Source: Aquila chrysaetos chrysaetos
Lineage: Eukaryota > Chordata > Aves > Accipitriformes > Accipitridae
Direction: 5' to 3'
Assembly (NCBI RefSeq): GCF_900496995.4
Contig: NC_044014.1
Coordinates: 14,038,501 to 14,102,500 of the forward strand
Length of the DNA stretch: 64,000 nucleotides
Every line of letters starts with the position of its first letter. Position 1 is the stretch's first letter. The notes below the pieces were generated by a model. That model made no database searches. It was given only the letters and a program-made list of their open reading frames with translations, and was not told the origin of the DNA. The translations under genes were made by a program, and so were the position numbers. Below are positions 15,101 through 30,100 of the stretch, piece after piece.

Positions 15101-18100
15101 AGAGTGCTGATAAGCAAATAAACAACTCTTCAATTCCTTGATCTCAGAGAATATGCACTGTTGCTAAAAGGAGAGGTAAATATTATTTTTCTGTGTGCAG
15201 TCAGTACAACTTCTGCTACACAGAACATAAAGGCAAAATTTAACCCTGATTTTGCCTATTTTAAACAGAGGGCGTTTAGTCAAACTGATGATACTGGATT
15301 ATCTCAAGGGTGGTGAAAGACCAAGTCATTTTACAAAAGATCTAGTTCTGGTTGAATTCTGTGGATAAAGATGCCATATCCATAGATTATTAAAAAAAAG
15401 AATGAAAAAAGCAAATTTAAACCAACCTTTTTCACTACCAAAAAGGCAAGTGGTTTTTGTCTTTTACAAAAAAAAAGTATTTTTACTATATTATCTATGT
15501 TAATTGATCTTCAATTTTATTCCTGATTTTAAGAAGTCTTTACAACTGTTTAGCGTTCAGGTAATGAAAAAATGAATTGATAGATGCGTTCAGAAGAACT
15601 TTGGGGTTTTGTTTGTTTTGGTTTTGTTGTTTTTTTAAAATTTGAACAGTGCTTCCGTATGGCTTGTGAAGTGAAGAATTATCCACTGAAGGGACACAGT
15701 GAAGAAGAGCTGGAAACTTTGGAGAAAGTTCTTCGGTTAAAGAAGATTGAGACAGCTGATCTTAAGGTACAATCTCTTTGAAGTACTGCATAAAGGCATT
15801 TCAGATCAGGATGTTCTGAGTTGGCATCTTAACCCTTCTTTACAGAGTTACATTTCTAAAGTCCATTTTCTTGCTGTAGAAATTGTCCCCAAAAAATTTA
15901 AAAAGATAAATAAAGATGACATGTTGTGGTTTTACTCAGAATAAATGTGTTAGTATTAAAGAATCACAGAATAGCTGAGGTTAGAAGAGCTCTTTGGAAG
16001 TCATCTAGTCCAGCCCTCCTAAAGCGATTTACTCGGGGCCATGTCCAGTCAGGTTTGGAATATCTCCAATGATGGAAGATTCTATAAACTCTATGGGCTA
16101 CCTCTTCCCATGTTTGACAACCCTCACAGGAAAAGTTTTATTATGTTTAAGTTGGATGTCCTGTATTTCTATGTATACCCATTTCCTCTCAATCTGTCAC
16201 TGAGCACCACTGAGAAGAGTCTGGCTCTGTTGTCCTTACTTCCCACCATCAGGTTTTTATATGCATTACTAAGATCCCTCCAAGCCTTCTCCTTCTTGAG
16301 GCTAAACAATTCTAGCTCTCTCAGACTGTCCTCACATGTTAGATGCTTCAAAGCCTTAATTGTATTAGTGGCCTATCACTGGTCTTGCTCCAGTATGCCC
16401 ATGTCTTTCTTGTACTGGGGAACCTACATATGGACCCAATATTCCAGATATGATCATTTCAACTTGTATTATTTTGATCACTGAGCTTAATTGCAGAATA
16501 TAACCTCTAGAATTTTTTCATACATGTGCCACTGGATTGTGTACACAATTAACACAGTTATCATGTTTGTAATATACAGGTTCAGAAGAAAAATCTTGAG
16601 ACTGAGTCTGAGACTGTATTACCTAAGGAAGAAGGAGAGAAGGCAGAAGAAGCAATGGCTGATGATAGTGCATCTGACTGCCTGATTGGAAGTCTGAGCT
16701 CTCAGTATGGTGGAGACACATCTATCCTATACCACCAATGGGACTTGCACACCAGGGAGCAGAAAGTCAATCAGATAGTATTACTGAAGGTGATGACTTC
16801 TTAAATTTGTATTACTGCAGTGACGCTGTCATATCTGTTGGTTCTCACAGCAGTCACAGCCACTGTTAGATTTTGGGTGTACTGACACTATACAATGGAG
16901 ATTTGCACAAGTCTCTGAGTTACTGAGATGAAAGCTGATAAATGCATACAGTGCAGTAGAGCACCACGTGGACTTGCCAGCTCAGGTCTGGAAGAAAAAC
17001 ATTTTTATGAAATTGGTTACCCAATTTGAGGGTATCTGTATTTGCCCACTGGTGTTTCAGTTTAAGAGTTTGTATAGCCAAAGCTAGCTTGCACATCTCA
17101 GCATGCCCTGTGAAAACATGACCTCTTTCCCTATTATTTGCTGCTGAATGAAAGATCAGCTGGATCCTCACACCATTTCCTTTCTCTCCAGTCTTGCCAT
17201 CCCTTCATTTGGAGTCTTCTATTATTATTCATTACCATCAGACTCTTACTTCTCTTACCCTGGCCAGTTTATTAAGTAGTAAACATGCTACAGAATAGGC
17301 TTCTTATGAAGATGATCTACAAGGGTAGAAGTGGTTAAACTACTATAAAACATTGCCTCCTCAGAGCTCTTTAAGACTGTAAATGGTAGCAAAGCTCAAT
17401 AATTATGCATTGTAATACATAAAATCTAGTAGATACACTAGTGTTTAAAGTAGATAGGGAAGAAACACAAGGAGCACTTTTAGATGTAAGCTTGGATGTA
17501 ACAAGATCTTTCTACTGTATGGCTTTAAAGATGCTTATTATATATCTAAGTGTAGATATATCTTCAGTGTTCTTGGCCAACACAGCAAGCTTGCTGAGAA
17601 CTAAATGGCTGACTAGACATTGAACACAGCCTTTTTTCTCCCAGCAACATTGTACCTCATCTGCCATCCTGCCTTATTACATCCTAACTTATTATTATAT
17701 TAGAAATCAATGAAATAATCATGGACACAAATATTTATTTTAATACAAATTGCAAACAGCTACGCATCTCAAAATGTGAAGTTTAATGATAGAACTGAAA
17801 TCCTTTTCATGTTTCATTTTAGTAAATTGACATAGTAGGAGAGACACATGGTTTTCTCAATATTCTACTTTTCTTTGTGGAGATCAATTATTTAGGCTAA
17901 AGAAAAAATTTATCCACTAAGAATATACAGTTTTAAAAATCATTATAAGATCTCAGGTGTTTTTAACAAATTAGTTTCCGATGTTTATTTATTTAATGGG
18001 CACGTTTTACTTACATATGTCAGACAGAAAATCACATGAAAGCATATTGAAACTGCAGGTTGCATCACTTAAAAATCAGGAAAGTATGTCCTTAACTGCC

Positions 18101-21100
18101 TCCCTGCACCTGTGATTTACAATCTTTAGATTTACAGGTCATGTGTTTTTTTTCTTTGGAGCATCTTCTTCTTTCAGCCGAAGAGTGCAAAACCCACCAA
18201 ATAGAAGGCAGCCTAATTTTTTATCTAGTTTTGGCAGCAGTATGTTTCTTCCAGAATCTTTGTCAAATGGCAAATATGTAGAAGAAAAAAAATAAAAATT
18301 TCGAGGAAAAAACAAAGAAAAAACTGATAATTTGCCCACCTCCATTTAACAAATCTTGAACTCTGCCCTTATGATTTTCACAAAAGTTTACCAGTTTATT
18401 TCCCTGTCACACATAGAAATACACACATTTATGATTCCGATGGCTTGAGGAGTGTTATATAATCATAGATGGATGCGACCTATGCAGTATTGCAGTTTTC
18501 TTTTTTGGTATTTCAGGACATCATTTACAAAGTGAAAACTGCTTTTAATAAGGAATTTGACATAGTTGCACAACAAAAGGAGCAGGAGATAGCACGAGTG
18601 AAAGAAAGAAACCTGAGGATCCGAGAAATCTTGGCACAACTTGACCTCCAAGTGGAAGTGTGGGAGCCAGCTCTTACAGATGATGAGATACCAGAGCAAG
18701 CACTCACTGTTCAGGATTCAGAGGTGTCTGAAAAATAAATCTTTCTCTTTCACCCACTCAAATACAGTTCTCTAATTCTTCTCATTTTCAGACACTGTGT
18801 TAGTACTGAAAACTCTTAAAACAGATGTGTCTGTGTACTTAAAATCACCTTTTTGACTCTTTTGCTTCCCTTCCCCTTTTAGGGAGAAAGCTCTTAATAA
18901 GTCAATCTGAAATGAATAAAATGTATACAATCTTAATTTATTGCTGTTAAGTTTTTAATTGCCCATAAATTAGGTAGAAATCCCCCCTGTTCCTGACTAT
19001 GAGATTCAAACCAGGCTTGCAGGGATTATTTCTATAGATAAGGGTTTCCCCGTTTTCTCTGAACACCATTTTGAAACTAAGTATCTAGGTACTAAAGCGT
19101 ACTTAGTACTGTACTTATACATTCAATTGATAATTTATAAAGAAACACCATATTTCTTATACAATATATTCCACTGATCTCATCTGCTCTTTTGGTCAGT
19201 CTTTCCCTACTTTTCTCTGCTCTCCAACCAGTCCATGTTATTCCACTCTCAGAAAAGGTATGCACAAAACACAATATCAACAAAAATGATGGTAGTTTGT
19301 ATTTTAGCATTTTTAAGTATAGCTTTTGAAGCTGTTCAAAAGAACAGTTTTCTTTTTGAGGAATATTATCATAGAGCAGTGATACAAAACGCATTAAGAA
19401 TTAGTATTACACCATCTTTCCAAATGTTCTTAGTCCACATGTGATCATGTCTGGAGAAAAGAACCCTGTTATGAACCTCATTTTCTTCCTTCAGATTAAA
19501 GTTGAAAAATACTTGACTCAACAAGAGAGAGAGAAAGCAGAAATGCTGGCTAAGCTTGAAATGGAAAGACACCTTGCTGCTATGGTACTTAAAGTAGTAT
19601 CCTTTTTACTGAATAGGCCTTTGTCTCTGGTTAGGCTTATTTAGTTAATGCTGCCCTGGAATATTCCAGTAATGTAGTATGGGAGAATAAATTTAAAGTG
19701 GTAGGTAATGATGATGTGTGCCTCTTCCCTCTTATTATTGTTTACAATCAGAACTACATAGACCAGCTGGGGGAAGAAAAGATGTAGTGTTAGGCTCACA
19801 ATTTTGAAAACTGTGCCTAGTGGCAATTAAAAATACCATATCTGGTGACTGGGGACTGGATACATTTCTAAATGCATGCTACTGCTCAATCAGGAGCTTT
19901 GTGTTTGATATGTGTGTGTTGACTGAGAGACCTCTGTTCTTCAGGGATCAGACTAGAAGATCATGCTTTCCTCTGGCTTTAAAATGCATCTGTGAGAAGC
20001 CTAAGATGGTTCTGGCCCCAAAAGAGATGCACGGCCCCAAAAGAGATGCACAATGAAACAGTGACACTACAACTTCCTTTGTCCTAGCCTGCCAACTGGC
20101 CAGGAGTAGTCTATGCCTATGTATTCTTCCTAAAACTGACAGGATGGCAGTTTTAGTAAGTTATTTGGTATATGAACATCTGTCCACCAGAAAAAACTCT
20201 GAGACTTTTAGCATATTTCACACACATCACCAAAGAGCATTAATCTACTAGTGACATACAGTATAATCATATGGGTGATCTAGAGGTGAACTACCCTATT
20301 ATCATTCCCCAAACTTCCAATTACTACACTTCCTTTTGTACCCTAAAATATTTTTTGTCATCATTCCAGGACAATGAAAGACTGCGTGCTCTTAATGACA
20401 TGATGGGTGGAGTGCTAGAAATAAAAAAGGAAGACATCTTGAAAATGGTGAGCTGTGTTTCTGCCATATCACATAGGTAGCTTGTGGGCTTTTAAGAAAA
20501 TGTGAAATTCAACTAGCAAATATTTCCAACCTAAGTGATAGAAGAAAGTTGGAGAATTGTAGAATTGCATTATGCCTAGATAGACTCCATAAGAGACCAT
20601 ACACTGAACTCAAAAAAGACCACAAGATTCTAGTGCCTGCATTTGATTCACCCATTAACATGTTTCTATCACAGTGGAATACTGTAGGAACATAATCTAG
20701 TATTACCATTACAACAACTGTATTACCATTACAACAACTGTATTACCATTACAACAACTGTATTGCTGGCGGAAGGGTCTATTATCCATAGCTGTGATCT
20801 TACAGAAGAATACTGTGTTCCATTTAACTCAGCAAATATAGATAGTACAGTAGTAGACAAAGGAAAGAATGTGAAGGAGTGTCACAGGAGAGGGCAGATA
20901 CAAGCGATGTCCCTGGAATTGATCTGTTTTGGAAAACTAGGACTCCACATAGAAGTATACATTATCATGGAGTTAGATTTGGGGCTCTAAAACAGAAAAT
21001 GTGGTATATCTTGTACCAACAGTAGTGTGTTTGAGTACAAAATACTTGTATTTTACAAAATCCAGTAGTGAATTTCTGTGACCAAGTGAGAGAGAATAGC

Positions 21101-24100
21101 ACAATATATATATACCAAAACTACTGGTGCAAGTAATAGACCAGAGAAACAGAATATGTATGTTATTTAGACTTAAGGCTTGTACCTTAGTTACCACTAA
21201 GAAATACCTTTCATTAAATTTGGTGCGTGCTATAGTTTGTTAGTGTGCTGATGGAGATTTAATACTGCTTTTGAAGCATATTTGTCTTTAATACTTCCAG
21301 GATATTCCTCCACCTCCTTTTATATCCAAGCCTGAGCATGTTTGGAGTGATGAAGAAAAGAAAATATTTAGAGAACATGAGAAAAAAGTCAAGCAGCTGA
21401 ATGAAGAAAAAGAAAATTATAGAAGGGTAAATTAAAATGAGAAAAGGAGTGGTTTTGTTCACAGTGCTCATGACCAAGGCTTCTGATCTTTCTCAGGAGC
21501 TGCTTCTAAAAATGAATACTAATAAATAGAATAAACAAAGAACAAATGAAGAACAAAGATCATGTGGCATATTAAATAAGCCCTAGCTTAGACAGTAAAA
21601 CGAGGCAATCTCTACTTACACCAATTAATATGTGCCAAAACTTGTGATATGTGACAAAAGGTAACTTCCCTTCACAAATGTACCAGTATTCCTGAAATGT
21701 TTTTTCAGGTTCCATTCCCAGAGTTGCCGATGCCATACAAAAATAATACAATTATATTTATCCTTCATGGTGGTATTTGGACAACATATGTTGGTAGCCT
21801 GGCAGCACTCTCCTTCCAAACATGTAATTTCTGGGACCTTTTGGCTGAAGGATACAGTTCCATACTGTGCATTCTCCAGCAACTGATACACTATATCAGA
21901 GCTTCTTTGTTCCTCCAGATGTAATATTGCTGCTCTTGTCCTTCCCTTCCCCAGGCACTGGAAAATGAATTGAAGAAACTTGAAGCTTCCATCCAGGAAA
22001 CAACACAAAATTTTGATGAGACTGTGTGCAAACTCTCTGAAAGGAAAGTGAAAATAGAGATGGTCATCTATCAGGTATCACAGAGAACATTAATTTTTTA
22101 ACTCTGCCTCTGCGCAGCAGGAATGTTAACATTTTTTATTACAATCATTTCACAGGAAGAACTCAAAATAGTCAATCTCATTTATGCTTTACTGTTGGAT
22201 GAAGAGTTGGACACTAGAGAAGTTGGACTTCATAATTTCCTTATGAAAAAGGAGAAAGACAAAGTAAGTTATCGTTTGGAATGCTGTTCTTAGGAAAAGT
22301 GTAATATTTACAATACAGTTTCTTGTGAAGACTGCTCTTTCCAAATCAAAAATTTACCATAAATGATTTTCTGACAATTTACAGGGTCACTGATTTTTTT
22401 TTCAACTTGCATAGGTGACATACATTATAAATACATATGGTTTTGAATAGATACTCATCTTGGTTCATCTGGAGTTCTTTGGTAAAACTCCATAAATTCA
22501 GAAGGGCATGATGCTATTTGTTTGCTATATATAATATTTTTTAGTATCCAGTATCAAGCTAGAAGCACCAATTATGATGCTTTTAGGACAGGAAGATGCA
22601 CAAAAGAATGTGTAATGCCATCACATTTTTTCACTGAGGTGTCTAATGTAGGCCAGGGCCACGCTGACTTGTGTTTGCCAGTTCAAAGCATAGACAGAGG
22701 TGGCATGTGACTATCTGACCATGGAAGCAGAACATACCACGGACTACAAAGTGTTTATAGTCTTATTGACCAATTTAATCTCCTGAAGAGTTTCCCATCC
22801 CTATCAAACATATACAAGTCAACCAAAGACTGGAGAGCACAAGTAGTAGATCTGGATTTCAATACAAGTGCTTACTGCCCACAGTAATAATTTTGAGTGA
22901 CAGTTCCGATTCCTGTGTCCTGCCAATACTTGTGTGACTCAGGTGATGTAAGTGGTGGTAGTCTGCAGGTTGGTTCTGGCTCTTGGGACAATGTTATCCC
23001 ATTTGCTCATTTTGTCTCTGTGGAGCTGTTCCTGAGTCCAGAGATAATATGCTAATGCCTCCCCATGTCAGATCTCCTACTCAACCTGTACTGACCTCTG
23101 TGTTTGGAGCTGCAAGCAGCTATTTGTATGTGAGCTTGTGGTGGGTTGACCCTGGCTGGACACCAGGTACCCACCAAAGCTGCTCTATCACTCCTCCCCT
23201 CAGCTGGACAGGGGAGAGAAAATATAACGAAAGGCTCATGGATCGAGATAAGGACAGGGAGAGATAACTCACCAGTTACCATCACGGGTAAAACAGACTC
23301 CACTTGAGGAAAATTAACTTAATTTATTACCAGTCGACCAGAGTAGAGTAATGAGAAATAAAACCAAATCTTAAAACACCTTCCCCCCACCCCTCCCTTC
23401 TTCCTGGGCACAGCTTCATTCACAAATTCTCTACCTCCTCCCCCCACAGCGGCATAGGGGGACGGGGAATGGGGGTTGCGGTCAGTTCATCCCATGTTGT
23501 ATCTGCCACTCCTTCCTCCTCAGAGGGAGGACTCCTCACTCTTCCCCTGCTCCAGTGGGGGGTCTCTCCCATGGGAGACAGTCCTTCACAAACTTCTCCA
23601 ACATGAGTCCTTCCCACAGGCTGCAGTTCTTCACGAACTGCTCCAGCATGGGACGCAGTCCTTCAGGCACAGACTGCTCCAGCGTGGATCCCCTGCTGGG
23701 TCACAAGTCCTGCCAGAAAACCTGCTCCAGCGTGGGCTCCTCTCTCCACAGGGCCACAGGTCCTGCCAGGAGCCTGCTCCAGTGCGCGCTTCCCATGGGG
23801 TCACAGCCTCCTTTGGGCATCCACCTGCTCAAGTGTGGGGTCCTCCCAGGGCTACAGGTGGATATCTGCTCCACCGTGGACCTCCATGGGCTGCAGGGGG
23901 ACAGCCTGCCTCACCATGGTCTTCACCATGGGCTACAGGGGCATCTCTGCTCCGGCACCTGGACCACCTCCTCCCCCTCCTTCTTCATTGACCTTGGTGT
24001 CTGCAGGGCTGTTTCTCTCACGTATTCTCACTCTTCTCTCTGGCTGCAATTGCCGTTACGCAGTAACTTTTTCCCTTTCTGAAATACATTATCACAGAGG

Positions 24101-27100
24101 CACTACCACTGTTGCTGATGGGCTCAGCCCTGGCCAGCGGCGGGGCCATCTTTGAGCCGGCTGGCATTGGCTCCATTGGACATAGGGGAAGCTTCTAGCA
24201 GCTTCTCACAGATGCCACACCTGTAGCCCCCTGCTACTAAAACCTTGCCATGCAGACCCAATACAGAGCTACAGGCAGGGGTTCCAAAGTAGGCATCTAG
24301 CCCCTAGCACTGAATAGGTTGAACTAGTTTTAAAATTATCTGAGGCCAAGTGTATACCAGCTTACATTTTTCAGAAAACATATATTTAAAAAAAAAAATT
24401 CTAAATGTTCCCATTGGTATATCTTTTGGTCCATACAAACTGTCAAGTACAACAAAACGGTGTCCCCAGCAGAGTATAAGCATTTAACTGCCTTGATGAA
24501 ACAGATGAGCTTAGTATCCTGACACATAGCAGAACTATGTCATGACAACAGGGAAACTGCATTCTAAAATGAAGAACCCTCCACTGAACAGCATTTGAGA
24601 ATTTTTGATTCATCTTACCTGTGATGACATGAAAGGAAAATGAAATCTCTATGCAAGTGAAAACAAGTATCAACATAGGTCCTTACATTCAAGTTTAAAA
24701 AGAAGACTTGTAAGCATTTGTATAAGATATTTCTTACACAAATTTCTTACTTTCTTAAGCAGTGGACTAGTTTAACTTTGCACCTGCTCACCTTTTAGCA
24801 GTATATACAAGTAATCCCCTGAAGAAGGCATTATATTGTTAGTAAAAATAGCTCACAAGGTTTTCTCTAGAAATAAGAAAGTGTCAGCTTCATCAGTGTA
24901 TATGAATGGCCATTCAGTGCTTCTGCTGGCTGAGTTTAATTCCTGAAATCTTTTGGGTTTGCTATAGGTCAAGACTGCAAGAACAATTCAGACTACAAAA
25001 AATAAAATTGAAGCTTACATAGACACCTATGAAAATGCAATTGTTGAAGAGAAGGTGAGACTCTTGACAAACACAACAAGCAGGTTCAGAAATTAAAATG
25101 TTAATGCTGTGTCTTGACAATGAGAACAACATATTTCACTGTAAGCATGGAATGAGTTCTGGTCAACTTGCTGATCACTGAAATTAAGCAGTAAAGGAGA
25201 GTATGTGCATAGAAGAATTTATGAAATAGTCCAGATTTCCTTGATGCTTGGGAGCTCTTGGAAGGATACCATATTCTGTATTTCTAAGATATGGGCAGGT
25301 TGATGCTTTTTTTAAAATAACATTGTGGTAACAAGAAAGCTGTTTCCCTCCTAGAATCTGGAATGTGGTTTTACAAAGGAGTTTGCTGATGTACCGGCGA
25401 ATCTCTTTGATGAACTTTTCCAACTTTACAAACATCGACCAAAGTAAGATCCCCCCAATTCCATCTGTTTAAATACTAATATTTCTTCTGAGTCAAGAAT
25501 GAGAATTCTATTTATTTCAATAGTCTAAATGATTTTGATAATCAGCAGACTGCCTACTTTTTATTGGATTGTTAACAATGGTTGATTTCCTATCATACTA
25601 ATGATTACTATTTTGAGTACTTACATTTTCTTATTCACCACACAATTTTAAATGCAATCTAAATAATCGTCAGGTCTCAAAAACATATATTCTTATTTTG
25701 TGTAAGATCCAGCCTTACCTATTTGTTCTTTGGAAGAGATTGTGAGTATGAAATGTTCTTAGTTGTTTGTGAGCTTCTTTTATGCAAGAGAAAATAAAAA
25801 GTAAATACTGTATGTGCTGTGTATGTGCACTAGGACCCCAATGACAGAAATACTCCATGACACAGCTAACCCGTATGGGGATGGTTCAGGCTCAGCTGAA
25901 GATTACAAAGATGCACTTACCCTTTTAATGAAAGCCATGGACAAACTGGATAGTCCTGAGCACATGCCTAATGGCTTAGACCTGCCTATGTGGGAACATT
26001 TTTGTCTAGCTAGACGAAATAAAATGGAGAGTGAGGAGCTGGTATGTAAAATTCTTTATTTTGTCAGTATACTTCTTGATATTTTCAGGTCTTAAACTTC
26101 TGTGGAGTTCAAGTGTAGGCTCAAGCTAGTGGTGAAATGACACTGCAACATACACAAGCTGCATTTGAGTTTGAAAGTTGCTTCTGGCCACATTCAATTC
26201 AGAATAATAGAAATGTTATCAAGGGAAACCAGCTTTAGTTCTCCTTCAGAGGAAATATTAGCATATTAATGTGTATGGATTTGATCAGAATGATCGTGAC
26301 CTTGATATGGTTTCATTAAAAAGAAAAAAAAAAATTTCCTTTTCTCTATCCATACCAAAACACTGTTAAGGTATTTGATTTCCATCATCTGTTGGAGTCA
26401 TTCTCTTCCATTAGCATTCTACATTTGCACCAATGCATTCCCATATTTTTCTAGAACATCAAGAGCAATTCTTAACAAAGGGTGTTGCTGGAAATTTCTA
26501 GCAAGCTATTTGTTCAGTTTAAAAGCATGAAGGTGTAAATCTGAATTATGCAGAGACAGAGATACATGAAATTTGACCAAGAGAGAAGGAAATACGATTT
26601 CCCTTCATGTGAATAAACTATGCATAAATTAATAAATAATTTTCTGAGCAGAATGTAAGGATTGTGACCTCTATGTCTCATGCTCTCTACTGGGATTCTC
26701 AAAATACCAGGCTGCATATTTATACATACATATGTCTTCTTAAGAACTTGTCTTCTCTGTTCTTGAAGAGGCTTGCCCTGACATACTGACAAAGTTGAAA
26801 AAGTTCAGAATGTCACGATGTTGCTTGCTTAGGTGAAATGGATGGCCCTAACACTGGCAGAGATGCAGGCCTTTCTCCAGAGAAGAATGGATGACAATGA
26901 GAAGATTAAGTCAGAAATAGAAGACATTTTCCAAGAACTCACTTGGTAATTTTGTTTCTTTTCCTGTGTTCAGCTACATTTTAATACTCCACCAACACAG
27001 AACCAAAAGTTACATACAGAATTACACAGCTGTGTTCTCCAACACTCTTTTATCTAGGATTCATCTGAGAGACCTACGATATTTCTGAAATGAGGTGTGA

Positions 27101-30100
27101 TTGCAGCACATGTGAGCAGGCCAAACCAGCCTTAATCTACCATCTTAAGTAACAACATCAGTAAGGATGGCAGCATGGTCTTCAATGCAGACTGACTGCC
27201 CCAAAACCTACATCATGCAATGAATCCCCCAAAGCCTTCAAGGCCATATATGTGCTAGCTAGCTCAGTTAAATTTTGCTCATGTAGGCCTAAGATACAGT
27301 GATCACTCCTAGCTGCAATATGCCACTTGACACCTCATTTCACTGAGCTGCTTGGACCTGCAATATTTCATTTTTTCAGGTACATGACATAATTTTCACA
27401 TTCATTGTCATTCAGGAACAAACTGCAGGATTAATTACACAAGAAAATGGCTGCTGGCTGGGAGTCTTCTCCATTTCCTTTTCAATTGTTGTTAAGATTT
27501 CTGTTTGGTAACAACACTTTTTCTCAGAACATCTGCTAGAGTATGTTAAACTGAATCCAGTGATTGCAGACTTCATGTATGGAAGTAAGTTGCAAATTCT
27601 GTAGTCACTTTGGCAGCAAATAGAAGACAGGCTGTCAAAAAGTAACCCCTACATGGACATACCATTTACCGGTAATAAATATAAACATTTTGAGAATCAT
27701 GGAAGGATTTATATAATCCTGTTGAAATCACTAAATATTGTTTTTGTTTTCTACCATTTTAGGCTGCAGGAGGAGAAGATGAAACTTCAATTGAATTTGA
27801 CTGTCCAGTTTTTGTTAAAACAAGGACAGGTAGAATTGGAAAGTACTGAGATCCCAGACTACAGTGATGCCATTCTTATTAATAAGAGTGTTATTGAAGA
27901 ACTGAATTGCTCTATCATGGTAATTTACACTATCTGAAGGAAATTTAAGCTTTTTAAACAAATGTATTGTCCTTCAGGGGCTCTGCTTTTTCTCCAGTTT
28001 GACATCTAATTTCAATTTGTTACTATACACCAGTAGGTCCAACTGTAATCTAGAAGCTATTAAGAATTCTGTAATGTCTCTTATCATGATGTAAAGATTG
28101 CAATACAGACTGGTTGCTTGATGTTTGATCAATACAATTCAGATCAATGAAATGGCAACAGTATTTAGACACATCATCACTTATACACACACTGTAAATA
28201 GAAAATGCTAATGTCCTGGGCAGCAGTTTGAAAATTCCCTGAAGGCAAACTTATAGTCATGTTAAGAAGCATCTGAACAGTAGCTTACATTAAGATTTAA
28301 AAACTTAATACACTTTTTTATTGAAGGTGAAATTGGTGATCATACTTAAAACAGTTTTCCATACTCTCATTAAATGTCCTTTTTTTAGGCATTCTAGCTG
28401 TACAAAAATTGCTTCTTACTGCTACTGCACGAAGCCTTCAGTAACAACTGCAAAATACCTTATACAGAGCAAGCTTGTATTTTGTAGAGCTAAAATGCCT
28501 TGACACTCTTATAAAAGATAGAAAGATGGAGAGAGAGGTTAGCTGTAATTTTCTTCATCTCCTTCTATGATGCAAGGCTGTGGCATAGAGCATAAAAAGG
28601 AACAAAATTCCACAAAAGATAACCATCTGGAGCAAAGTCTGGAAAGACACTGCAGCATAGCATGTTTTCCTTACTAAAATTATAACTTTGGAGGCTCGCC
28701 CATCTTGTTGTGAATAATTATTCTATAATCTGTAAAGTGTGTTAATTAAGATTAATCTATTTTTTCAGGCTCAAGGACAAAAAAAAATTGCTAGCATGGT
28801 GGAATGTAAAGAATTCTCTAAAGGGATATTTCAGCTGGAATGGGAACACAAGAAAATGAGAATGCAGATAGACGATCTGAAACAGAAGGCTCGGGATATT
28901 GTAACACTACCTATTTCAAAAGATCGCCAGCTAGTGAGTTACTTTCCCTAATTTATATTTTGACTGCAGAAAATTTTGCTGCCTGTATCTGTAAGATCGT
29001 TTATACCTTGTAAGTCTCTTACTACTACGAAGAAACCTGATGCCTAATAGGTCAACAATTCAGCTTTCAAAGGGAAGTTTTACTCTTGAGATTGATCAGT
29101 GATGAAGTTCTTTGGGATGCTCAGGTGTAAATGAAGGCAAAATTAGCCCTAACTCTTAGTGTTTCAAAATTGGCACTGAGAGTAAGGAATCAGGATTTTG
29201 CAGCCACAAGGAACAGATCTTTTAAATCAAGCACCACAACTTCCTTTTAAGTGAAAGGTCTGAGGTGCCCCCATCTGGTATCTCACAGAAATACCGTAAC
29301 TTTTGCTCAGTATACAAAGATTCAGCCTTCCTACAGGAGCCTCACTGAGCCCCACTCACTGCCATTTGTTGGCCTAGCAGCAGAAGACAGGGAATTGTTT
29401 GCCATGCCTGACAGGCAAGAGGCAGTAGCTGGCCAGCAAGTCAGCACCCACATAGCTTTGAACAAGCCCAGCTGGCAGGCCAGAAAACATAGGTAAAGGT
29501 TGTGGGAGAGAGCCAAGGATACCAGTGGGAGAAGAGAGGAGGAAGAAAAGTTGTAGGGGAAGCCCAAGGGTATTGCAGTATGGGATGTAGAGGACTGCAG
29601 AGAAAGCTGATGGTTTTGTGGCAATGAGGTGGGGGGGCATAAAGGTTTGGAATAAGGGATGTTGGAGGATGGGTAGGCTGGAGATATTGCAGTGGGGAAA
29701 GCTATAAAGCACAGAGAAAATGAAGAATGTGGGACAGCAGGTAAGGATATTGCAATTCAATCAAAAGATTAAAAGACAATCCAAAACACGTTTTGCACAG
29801 GCTTCATTTTTTTTTGCTGCTCTCCAAACTGTTTGTTCACTTCTGAATCAGAGCCAAGGGACTTCTATAACTAACACCAACAAAACAGCTTTCCAAAGTG
29901 ATGTGACAACACACTGAAAAGTTCTTGTAGCAAATATATCACCAGTGTTGCCATTAGCTCAAACTTCATTTAAACTGATGAGCAGAACTGTTGCCCTTAG
30001 AGAGTTAGACTTGCCCATAGCAAAGGCATATACCAGTTTAATCAGAATTTGAATGCTCTGAGGGACTTAATGTGGGGTTAGTAGGAAAGACAAGGCAACA

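Noticed and set aside
23476..24155. ORFs of 171, 175 and 106 codons on the + strand
   Set aside because: They lie wholly inside the solo LTR, in three competing frames of its repeated GC-rich part, and have no protein-like features.
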